Positions 13,371 through 22,753 of a DNA stretch of 64,000 nucleotides are shown piece by piece. Position 1 is the first letter of the stretch, and each line of letters starts with the position of its first letter. The position numbers and the translations under genes were made by a program. This DNA is from Ridgeia piscesae (taxonomy: Eukaryota > Annelida > Polychaeta > Sabellida > Siboglinidae), in NCBI GenBank assembly GCA_025642075.2, contig JAODUO010000142.1:10001-74000 (forward strand). The letters are read 5' to 3'. The notes below the pieces were generated by a model. The model was not told the origin of the DNA and did no database searches. It saw only the letters and a program-made list of their open reading frames with translations.

Positions 13371-13675
13371 TGGGGCCAGTGCGGCATACACATGGTAGCT
13401 AAGTGTAGGGTAACATGAGCTGAAGATAATTACTACGAGTTGAAACAACAGTTGGCATGGAAGGTTGGAACATAATGTGGAAGCACTTACGTGATAAAAC
13501 AGTTGCCCTAGTTTCTTATGTTAGTTGTGAATGGTCTCTTTGAGACAGTGTCATACATATAATTATACAAATCAACACCTGCATGAGAGAAGACCTGCAG
13601 GCAATAGGCTTTGGTCCAGAACAAAACATTATGTCATCAGTGAAAGCCTGAGCTGTAGCGGATATGTTAGAATGT

Positions 13676-13714
<39 letters not shown>

Positions 13715-13884
13715 TGCGCGTGCGTGTGCACGTTTGTATGCCAAGGGTGGGTATGATATGTGTGTGTCTTAAATTTGAAACTTTTTGACTAGGTTATTCC
13801 ATATGTATTTAGTTATATGTGTGTTGTTCCATGTGTGTTAATCTTGTGTGTCTGTTGATGCTATACAGTTATGTTATATTATGT

Positions 13885-14830
13885 GTTATTGCAGGTGTGT
13901 TACAGACTGTCGTGTTTTTCAGATGTGTTACAGTTGTGTGTTTGTGTCTGTTGTTGCACGTGTACTACAGTCATGTATTGATATTGCAGGTGTGTTAGAG
14001 TTGTATGCTTTTGCAGATGTGTTATAGTCATGTGTTGTTGTGATGCATGTGTGTTAAACTTTGTGTCTGTATTACACATTATGGCCATGTATGTTATTGA
14101 CATTTGTATTACAGTCATGTGTTATTGAAGGTGTGTTACAGTCATGTGTTGTTGTAGGTGTGTTACAGTTGTGTGTGTTGTTGTAGGTGTGTTACAGTCA
14201 TGTGTGTGTTACAGTCGTATGTGTGTTGTAGGTGTGTTACAGTTATGTGTGTTGTTGCAAGTGTGTTACAGTCGTGTGTGTGTGTTGTTGCAGGTGTGTT
14301 ACAGTTGTGTGTGTTGTTGCAGGTGTGTTATAGTTGTGTGTGTTTTTGCAGGGGTGTTACAGTTGTGTGTGTTGTTGTAGGTGTGTTACAGTTGTGTGTA
14401 TGTTGTTGCAGATGTGTTATAGTTGTGTGTGTTTTTGCAGGTGTGTTACAGTTGTGTGTGTGTTGTTGTAGGTGTGTCACAGTTGTGCGTATGTTGTTGC
14501 AGGTGTGCTATAGTTGTGTGTGTTTTTGCAGGTGTGTTACAGTCGTGTGTGTGTTGTTGCAGGTGTGTTACAGTTGCGTGTGTTGTTGCAGGTGTGTTAC
14601 AGTCATGTGTGTGTTTTTGCAGGTGTGTTACAGTCATGTGTGTTGTTGCAGGTGTGTTACAGTCATGTGTGTGTTGTTGCAGGTGTCTTACAGTCGTGTG
14701 TGTGGTTGTTGCAGGTGTGTTACAGTCGTGTGTGTTGTTGCAGGTGTGTTACAGTCGTGTGTGTTGTTGCAGGTGTGTTACAGTCGTGTGTGTTGTTGCA
14801 GGTGTGTTACAGTCGTGTGTGTTGTTGCAG
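13885..14830. repeat. 25-31-bp minisatellite copying the exon-2 3' splice site
   Basis: About 30 units around TTGTTGCAGGTGTGTTAC followed by a CAGTCGTGTGTG type segment. Left units are diverged; those from 14580 on are almost identical. The last unit is the real acceptor: TTGTTGCAG then GTGTGTTACCACAGTGAC of the exon at 14831. Each unit therefore holds an acceptor-like TTGCAG identical to the used one. The plus-strand Cys/Val ORFs across it are translations of the repeat. Confidence 0.93.
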
Positions 14831-14954
14831 GTGTGTTACCACAGTGACTGCCAGGAGGGCAATGACCACCACGCCCTGATGCTGTGTGCCCAGTGTGATG
14901 ACTCGGCCCACATCAACACCACTGGTCACCTGCGCTTCAACATACCACAGAAAG
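14831..14954 (+). CDS. PLEKHG5: PLEKHG5-like RhoGEF, Cys/His (putative zinc-binding) exon
   Basis: Residues 146-186 of the window protein. The exon opens in phase 0 right after TTGTTGCAG and ends AAA G|GTGAGG in phase 1. It carries VCYHSDCQ, then LMLCAQCDDSAH, giving C147-x4-C152-x11-C164-x2-C167-x4-H172, followed by GHLRFNIPQ. Vertebrate PLEKHG5 has the same order near its N-terminus: VC-H-DCQ, then LC-x2-CD with a following H, then a GHVRFDLP-type strand. I recognise the family from this match together with the next exons. Zinc binding is inferred from ligand spacing. The first nine exon bases (GTGTGTTAC) are copied about 30 times in the intronic array directly upstream. A reverse-oriented SINE starts about 35 bp after the donor. 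Confidence 0.88.
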
Positions 14955-14989
14955 GTGAGGGGCAACAAACTACACACTTGAGATACAGG

Positions 14990-15235
14990 TGTCATAAAGG
15001 TAAAGGCAAAGGTAAGTTCTTATACACCGCAGCATCCAGTCCTCAGGACTGCTCAAAGCACTTTACACTTTACTCCCTCGCAGACCTGTTCAATTGAACA
15101 CCATCTCAACTTCCCTGGGAAGCATTCAGCCACGCTGCAATTGATGCGTGAAGACTATTTGTACACAAATATTACCCACTCACTGTCTATGGCCAGATAG
15201 TCACTTATACACCTGAGTGAATTGGAACAGTATGG
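14990..15235 (-). mobile_element. tRNA-derived SINE, copy 2 (5' truncated, reverse orientation)
   Basis: The reverse complement reads CTATCTGGCCATAGACAGTG, then GCGTGGCTGAATGCTTCCCA, GTTCAATTGAACAGGTCTGC, and GTGCTTTGAGCAGTCCTGAG, ending in CCTTTACC-type repeats. These segments match 47320-47535 in order. The tRNA head is missing. It lies in the intron just after the exon at 14831. Confidence 0.87.
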
Positions 15236-16277
15236 CGGTTTCTTCTGCCATGATATCACCCTCACTTCTTGAAATACACAGACTTCTGATAGCACAGAAT
15301 GACCCAGTTTGCTACACGAAGATGAGTAACATCAGACACACGCAGTCGCAGTCCTCCACACATGGGTGAATGTCATATCTACGAGACAACTTTCAAGATC
15401 AGTGCCCGCGGTCACACTGTGCAAGTGACAACAGAACAACACTCTAATCTAACAGCTCGTCAGATCTGTTAGATAATACTGTTCTACACAATAGAAAGTC
15501 TCAAAGATAACAAATCTGTCACTTGTATCAAGAGTGAACTTTCTGAGCCGTCTTCACAAGGGCCAGTGATTTCCTGTTGATGGTCAGACGGGTGGGTCCT
15601 CAGTTGTGTTCCTAAGTGTTAGCGATGGGGTAAGTTTAGCTATACGTTCACTAGAATTGCAGGAGTTTTGTGTTGCTTGCAATATAACAAACTGAGGTGA
15701 TAGTTAATGTCCTGCAAAGACTAGAGGAATAAATGTTTATGCAGTGTTATAATAAAATACTAATAATAAAACAAGTTTTATCCCCTGGTGATGTTCAATG
15801 CGAATAATGGAATACATGCTGGCAGAACCCTGACCTAGCTTGCTACAGAACACACAAAGAGTAATTATCAATAAAGGTCATTTAATAATTGTACTAACAA
15901 AATGTAAAGCCATGATATATACAATGATGCTCATAGCTTAGCTAAACAATTATAAAATGACAATGTAAAAGTAGCAAAGGTCGGGAAAATGTTACACCCT
16001 CTAGTTAGAGGCTCCACCCCCACCCCAGAAACAAGCACATACTGCTCTATGGCGCATTACAATACAATCTTAATTCCAAGCATGCAGGTCAATAGTTAGA
16101 ACATTAAAATAAAAATGTGCTATACAATATTAAGTAAATAATTTTAAAGCAGTACAGCAGAGAATCACAAAATACAATTTTAACGTAAGGTTATTAGATC
16201 TATGTGGAATAAAATAATGAAAAAAAGAAATTACATAGAATTTGTTGATCACTGGTTGCCATGGTGATCAGTTTCAG
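15236..16277. other. Intron between exons 2 and 3, unique sequence
   Basis: Unique AT-rich DNA; nothing further seen. The acceptor region GGTGATCAGTTTCAG is ordinary. Confidence 0.6.
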
Positions 16278-16416
16278 GAGGAACGAATCTGCAACGGAAC
16301 ATGTCCGTCTGCAGTCTGCCGAGTCGAGTGAGGGACCAGGCAGTGAGTGACCCCGAGGACGAGGACCGAAGGACCATGAGGCCAGGCAGCGCCGACGAGG
16401 ACCATGTCGATGGAGG
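16278..16416 (+). CDS. PLEKHG5: PLEKHG5-like RhoGEF, acidic linker exon
   Basis: Acceptor GATCAGTTTCAG, start phase 1, end phase 2 at GGAGG|GTCAGT. Joined to the previous exon it reads QKGGTNLQRNMSVCSLPSR, then VSDPEDEDRRT and DEDHVDGG. Vertebrate PLEKHG5 has an RNVSTRS-type stretch, a run of glutamates and VDGKGD at the same place, so order and spacing are conserved though most residues differ. This is a flexible acidic linker between the Cys/His motif and the basic segment; no catalytic role is visible. The ATG at 16301 is an internal Met, not a start: the reading frame passes through the acceptor. A long (CA)n tract begins about 120 bp after the donor. Confidence 0.85.
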
Positions 16417-16459
16417 GTCAGTGTCCTCACAGTCAGCACTTTGTTGGTCCATTCTACAT

Positions 16460-17200
<741 letters not shown>

Positions 17201-17238
17201 TGTTGTGGTGAGTGAGAGTTGTGGACCGACTGTTTCAG

Positions 17239-17308
17239 GGGCGATATCATCCTCAACCTGAAGTTGCGTCGTAAGAAGGCTCTGAAAGGTCGACGCTACC
17301 ACACTGAG
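17239..17308 (+). CDS. PLEKHG5: PLEKHG5-like RhoGEF, polybasic exon
   Basis: A 70-bp exon between CTGTTTCAG and GAG|GTATGT, start phase 2, end phase 0. With the preceding GG it completes Gly and reads GGDIILNLKLRRKKALKG, then RRYHTE. Vertebrate PLEKHG5 has GLKLSKKKARRRHT at this point, directly before the ubiquitin-fold domain, so the basic cluster is a family feature. It could bind acidic membranes or act as a nuclear localisation signal (inference). The exon is too short for ordinary ORF searches and was found by chaining phases. It can splice in phase 0 either to the cassette exon at 19497 or directly to 22659. The second route gives the vertebrate-like arrangement. Confidence 0.88.
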
Positions 17309-17683
17309 GTATGTTGATGGGTGACTGTTTGCCGAAATGGGATGTACAGCCTCGGAAAAGTGTTCTTTAAATCACCAAAATAACAATGCGTTAAATTTTT
17401 TCAACACAATCATAGTATGTTTACAGTGTATGTAGTATATAAAATACATGTTATGGTTTGATACTAATCATTTCACACATAACCCCAGAGTTGTCTACCG
17501 AGTCCTGTTGTTCCTTGTCCTGTTTTGTTCCCATTTCCCGTCCTGCACTCTCCCATCTCTTGTCCACTCCACCGTCCAGTAACACTGTCCACCCAGGAGT
17601 GATTGTTCTAACACGACAAAGTTACTTTATGTGGTGTGATGGGATATATGTTTGGTTAGTGACGTATGTACCGTATTCACTCT

Positions 17684-17931
17684 GTTAAGTGCACATGCCC
17701 TATTAAGTGTACATGCCCTATTAAGTGTACATGCCCTATTAAGTGTACATGCCCTATTAAGTATACATGCCCTATTAAGTATACATGCCCTATTAAGTAT
17801 ACATGCCCTATTAAGTATACATGCCCTATTAAGTATACATGCCCTATTAAGTGTACATGCCCTATTAAGTGTACATGCCCTATTAAGTGTACATGCCCTA
17901 TTAAGTATACATGCCCTATTAAGTGTACATC
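17684..17931. repeat. 18-bp minisatellite (ACATGCCCTATTAAGTGT)
   Basis: About 14 nearly perfect units, differing only at GTGT/GTAT. The 18-bp unit keeps frames open, giving the apparent Ala/Leu/Ser and Cys/Pro/Ile ORFs. It lies between the polybasic exon and the cassette exon. Confidence 0.95.
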
Positions 17932-18269
17932 CCAGTTTTTGTTGCCATGACAGCGATCTCCAATGCCAATCTTAATTTGATTTATTATAGTTTAATGTCT
18001 AGAAATTTCACACTAGAGTAAATGATCAGTGAAAACAGAAAATCTATAGTATCACACAACATGTCTCTCTTTTGTTCAGTAATACTAGTATTCTTCAATG
18101 TTTGACTCTCGTAAACAGTTGATCAAAATTTATATACAACGTATATATGTCATGACTGTTGTCACCTAGCGGGAGAAAGTGAAATCGTTTCTGGAGACAG
18201 AGAATAGGTGTCTCTACCATTTGTTAACTATAGCATACTGTATGCATAATAGAACGAATATGATATATA

Positions 18270-19480
18270 CGGTATGTAAGCATCCCAGTCTCTAATAGTA
18301 TCTCCCCATCACTGTCTCTAAATGTTTTCTCTCCATCCCTGTCTCTATAATGTTTTCTCTCTACCCCTGTCATTAATTTCTTCTCTCCATTTGTGTCTAT
18401 GATGTATTCTCTCAATCCCTGTCTGTAATACCTTCTCTGTCTCACCGGCTCTCATGTTTATAGTCATGTCTTTAATGTCTTATTTCCATTCATGTCTCTA
18501 ATGTCTTCTCTCCATCCCAGTCTCTAATGTCTCCTCTCCACCCTGTCTCTGATATCTCTAACCCTGTCTCTAATGTCTTCTCTCTGTCCCTGTCTCTAAT
18601 GCCTTCTCTCCATCCATGTCTCTGATTTCCCTAATCCTGTCTCTAATATCTTCTCTCTGTCCCTGTCTCTAATGCCTTCTCTCCGTCCCTGTCTCTGATT
18701 TCCCTAATCCTGTCTCTAATATCTTCTCTCTGTCCCTGTCTCTAATGCCTTCTCTCCGTCCCTGTCTCTGATTTCCCTAATTCTGTCTCTAATATCTTCT
18801 CTCCATCTCTGTCTCTAATATCTTTTCTCCATCCCTGTCTCTTCTCTCCGTTCCTGTCTCTAATGTCATCTCACCATCCATGTCTCTAATGTCTCTTCTC
18901 TACCCTGTCTCTGATTTCTCTAACCCTGTCTCTAATGTCTTCTCTTCATCCCTATCTCTAACGTCTTCTCTCCATTCCTGTCTGTAATATCATCTCTCCA
19001 TCCCTGCCTCTCACATATCTCTGTTCCTGTCTCTATGGTCATCTCTCCATCCCTGTCTCTATCTTCTCTCGTCCCTATATCTAACATCTTCTGTCCATTC
19101 CTCTCACCTCTCGTCCCGTCTCTAACCCTCTCTCTAATGTCACCTCTCCGTCCCTGTCTCTAACGTCTTCTCTCTGTTCCTGTTCTATGGTCATCTCCAT
19201 CCCTGTCTCTAATGTCTCTTCTCCACCACTGTCTCTGATTTCTCTAACCCTCGTCTCTAATGTCACCTCTCCGTCCCTTTCTCTAATGTCTTCTCTGCAT
19301 CCCTGTTTCTAATGTCTCTCCATCCCTGTCTCTAATGTCTTCACCCTCTCTCCAACCCTGTCTCTAATGTCTTCTCTCCGTCCCTGTCTCTAATGTCTTC
19401 TCTCCATCCCTGTCTCTAATTTCTCTATCCCTGTCTCTAATGTCACCTCTCCGTCCCTGTCTCTAATGTCTTCTCTCCAT
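18270..19480. repeat. ~26-bp pyrimidine / CTAAY minisatellite upstream of the cassette exon
   Basis: About 45 degenerate units around CTGTCTCTAATGTCTTCTCT and CCATCC. Every unit is pyrimidine rich and contains CTAAT or CTAAC, which fits the branch-point consensus. From 18521 to 19494 there is not a single AG dinucleotide; the first one is the acceptor of the exon at 19497 (CTAACTCAG). The + strand is almost free of purine runs, so H-DNA is also possible. Confidence 0.93.
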
Positions 19481-19496
19481 GGCTGCACTAACTCAG

Positions 19497-20150
19497 GATG
19501 CACTTGAGATGAAGGGCACGCCCCACGCACTCAGCCTGCAGCCGCAGCATCAGCGCAGCCAGAGCCTGCAAGACATGGACCTGAGTCGGAGCGACAAGAC
19601 GTGGCGAGTGTGCGACCACAGAACGCTTGTGAATCCTGTGAGTGACAATGCGAGGCATGGCCGCTTTGACACGATGCTTGAGGAGTCAGATGCTGTACCT
19701 TGTACAACTGCCGCGTGTCGGAACTATTGCAATTCTGTCGGTTCACGGGACTCTCTTGCCCCGCTACCGGTACACGCTAAGACTAACTCGATGCCGGTGT
19801 GCATGGCATCTACGCATGTCGCCGCGATGGATATGCTCAACGGCAATGGCACATCGTTTTCCGACATGCAGCATGAGAATATAGCGCCACCTGTTAGCAT
19901 GTCAAATAGCCACAGTATGTGTTCAATCAGGGAGTCGTCCTGGGGAGACCGAGACCTGGGCCAGCGCGCCCTTCGAACTATTAACGATCACCATGGCAAC
20001 GACCTAGATAGTTTGGTAGACTTAAGGAAGAGTTTGCCCCCATCCACCTCCATGCCGTTGTGGCTGGAGCAGACAGTTGAGCGACGGGGGCGCAAAGTTA
20101 GCGTGCCGGCCAAGTTGATGACCCCAAAGAGAGAGGAAGCCCCAAGAAAG
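19497..20150 (+). CDS. PLEKHG5: PLEKHG5-like RhoGEF, 218-codon symmetric cassette exon
   Basis: The exon has exactly 654 bp, phase 0 at both ends: CTAACTCAG| before GATGCACTTGAG, and CCAAGAAAG|GTGACT after. Its 218 residues are Ser, Asp, Met and His rich with no domain I recognise. Features seen: SLQPQHQRSQSLQDMDL near the start, two or three short Cys-containing segments (TWRVCDH, TTAACRNYC), and a basic end, RRGRKVSVPAKLMTPKREE, containing RKVS and LMTPK phosphosite-like motifs. In vertebrate PLEKHG5 the basic segment runs straight into the ubiquitin-fold domain, so this exon is an insertion relative to that family. Skipping it keeps the frame. The ATG at 19479 is 5' of the acceptor, in the intronic repeat, and is probably not used. 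Normal codon use and unbroken length argue for real coding; no expression data are available. Confidence 0.75.
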
Positions 20151-21115
20151 GTGACTACTTTGCTACATCCTAGATGTAGTTAGTTGTAGTCTCGGTCACG
20201 TCGTCTGCACTACTAACCATTCCCGCGCACACTAACCCTACCCATAATGCACTGCATCTGTCTGAGCACTATAATTTGAGATGTTCAAACAGCTGACATC
20301 CGCGACCTCCTCCAGGAACCGTTGCTTATATGTGTTTATGTTGTGTTGTAAATTACTATGTTACGTCTACCCACTACCCAGTAATGCCCCATGCCCTTGG
20401 CAAAGTAGCTTACATAATTGAATATGTGCAAAAATAGCTTACATCACAGAACACAAGCAAAAATAGTTCTTGTACTGCCTTTGACCAAGGTTGTTACACC
20501 TTTGTGGCATTATTTTACGTGAGCAAGGTCTGCCAATTAGCCCTGGGTCATGGGCCATGGTCCAACACAAGGCCACGCTAGAATAGAATAAGAGATTGTG
20601 ATGTTTAGTGTGTCAAATCACTTGAAATACACACAGACACATCTATGACCGTGTCAGCCACATATGTCAGGGTTAGTCGACAGGTTCACATGCTGCAGTT
20701 ATAGTTTGTCCTTCCTTCCCAGTTAGACTGGCCGTGAACTTACAGTGCTTAAGTTTCATGCAGCTAAAACCTATTGCTTTGTAGCATTTGCCTCGATTAG
20801 TGAAACACATCTTTGTTTCAGACCTGCGAGGTTTGTGTGTCAGTTTGTTTTCTCAACTGCAAAATTTAGCTTTGTGATAAAGAGACATACTAATGTTGTA
20901 TCACAAATGTTGGTCCAAGGTTGTAGTGGTAGCTGTAAACTTCTAGTACCTGATAGCCTCTAGCATAAAGCTGTAAGCATGTAGCCTGTAGCTATAAGCT
21001 TGTAATGTATAGCTGTAACCCTGTAGCTTATTAATGTGCATATATGCGTGCATGATGCATGGCTTCATACATGCAGCCTGAAGTCTTTCTTTGCCGTTGT
21101 TCTTTTTGTCTTCAT
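20151..21115. other. Intron after the cassette exon, unique sequence
   Basis: No exon or repeat array recognised. Repeated CTGTAGC/TAGCATGTAGC-like words at 20945-21030 are too irregular to call an array. Confidence 0.55.
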
Positions 21116-21117
21116 TG

Positions 21118-22140
21118 CATTGTAGTGTTCTGTAGGCCGACGAAACACATGCTTAAACATTGTAGTGTTCTGTAGGCAGACGAAACACATGCTTAAACAT
21201 TGTAATGTTCTGTAGGCAGACGAAACACATGCTTAAACATTGTAGTGTTCTGTGAGGCAGCCGAAACACATGCTTAAACATTGTAGTGTTCTGTGGGCAG
21301 ACGAAACACATGCTTAAACATTGTAATGTTCTATAGGCAGACGAAACACATGCTTAAATATTGTAGTGTTCTGTAGGCAGACGAAACACATGCTTAAACA
21401 TTGTAGTGTTCTGTAGGCAGACGAAACACATGCTTAAACATTGTAGTGTTCTGTAGGCAGACGAAACACATGCTTAAACATTGTAGTGTTCTGTAGGCAG
21501 ATGAAACATGCTTAAACATTGTAGTGTTCTGTAGGCAGACGAAACATGCTTAAACATTGTAGTGTTCTGTAGGCAGATGAAACATGCTTAAACATTGTAG
21601 TGTTCTGTAGGCAGATGAAACATGCTTAAACATTGTAGTGTTCTGTAGGCAGATGAAACATGCTTAAACATTGTAGTGTTCTGTAGGCAGATGAAACATG
21701 CTTAAACATTGTAGTGTTCTGTAGGCAGACGAAACATGCTTAAACATTGTAGTGTTCTGTAGGCAGATGAAAGATGCTTAAACATTGTAGTGTTCTGTAG
21801 GCAGACGAAACACAAGCTTAAACATTGTAATGTTCTGTAGGCAGATGAAACACATGCTTAAACATTGTAATGTTCTGTAGGCAGATGAAACATGCTTAAA
21901 CATTATAGTGTTCTGTAGGCAGACAAAACACATGCTTAAACATTGTAGTGTTCTGTAGGCAGATGAAACATGCTTAAACATTGTAGTGTTCTGTAGGCAG
22001 ATGAAACATGCTTAAACGTTGTAGTGTTCTGTAGGCAGACGAAACACATGCTTAAATATTGTACTGTTCTGTAGGCAGATTAAACACATGCTTAAATATT
22101 GTAGTGTTCTGTGGGCAGACAGAACACATGCTTAAACATC
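21118..22140. repeat. 38/40-bp minisatellite (GTAGTGTTCTGTAGGCAGAC)
   Basis: About 26 units. Left units are 40 bp with AAACACATGC, most central ones 38 bp with AAACATGC, and the two lengths mix again at the right. The CA indel separates two subfamilies and lets the spread of variants be followed along the array. Confidence 0.93.
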
Positions 22141-22412
22141 AGTCGTACTTTTACTTTCAGTCTTATGCTACATACTGCTACAAGTGTAGTTTGAAATCAG
22201 ACACTTGCAAAGATACTGTTGTAATATATTTAATGTGTTCATATATTTTGTGTACTTTTCTTGTTCATTCAATTACGGTCAGACACTGAAGGTACATTGT
22301 TACATTGTTTTAAAGAAAAATAACCAAAAAGCAGTGGCATTGCGTTAAAAAACAATGCACTGATCATCAATTGAAAACATTGTGGCATGTATGTGTACAT
22401 TGTATATGCGTA

Positions 22413-22419
<7 letters not shown>

Positions 22420-22461
<42 letters not shown>

Positions 22462-22495
22462 GTATATATAATTTATATATACATACATACATATG
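22420..22495. repeat. (TA)n microsatellite
   Basis: About 20 TA units with a short TACATACATACATA tail, about 160 bp before the acceptor at 22659. Confidence 0.93.
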
Positions 22496-22658
22496 TTTGC
22501 TGCTAAGGTTCATGCATATTAAATATTACATAACAATATTATTGAGTGCCGTTCTGCAAGTTGATGTGACATAAAGCACATGTAGACAGGTGTGAGAGCA
22601 CTGGCCTGTACACAGTAGTACCGTGGTTGACATGTGGTTGTGGCTGTGGTTGTTGCAG

Positions 22659-22753
22659 TACTCCCTCGGCACTGAGTGCTTCATGCTCGTCTTTGACCTC
22701 CTCCCACAGTCAGACGTCGAGATCGTGGCCGCAACCAAAGGAGTCACTCTAAG
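22659..22753 (+). CDS. PLEKHG5: PLEKHG5-like RhoGEF, first half of ubiquitin-fold RBD-like domain
   Basis: Acceptor GTTGTTGCAG, phase 0 in, phase 2 out at CTCTAAG|GTCAGT. It encodes YSLGTECFMLVFDLLPQ, then DVEIVAATKGVTLR. Vertebrate PLEKHG5 has SKECFTLKFDLNVD followed by EIVPAMKKKSLGE here: the opening strands and helix of the ubiquitin-like domain (catalogued as the PLEKHG5 RBD). ECF-x-L-x-FDL and the EIV-A-x-K helix line up without gaps larger than a residue. The last eight exon bases (CTCTAAGG with the intronic G) are the register start of a roughly 100-copy array that follows. If the intron were retained, the same frame would stay open through the array to 24398. Confidence 0.92.

Noticed and set aside
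13885..14830. CRISPR-like regular repeats (also at 22747, 28599, 50143)
   Set aside because: Units are contiguous with no unique spacers, in a eukaryotic gene; they are minisatellites.
14158..15097. Cys-rich ORFs of 220 codons that could be read as a cysteine-rich protein
   Set aside because: Repeat translation; only 14831-14954 inside them is coding by homology and splice phase.
19479..19496. ATG at 19479 as start codon of a separate 234-codon gene
   Set aside because: It lies in the intronic repeat, before a good acceptor (CTAACTCAG), and the phase 0-0 fit with flanking RhoGEF exons explains the frame better.
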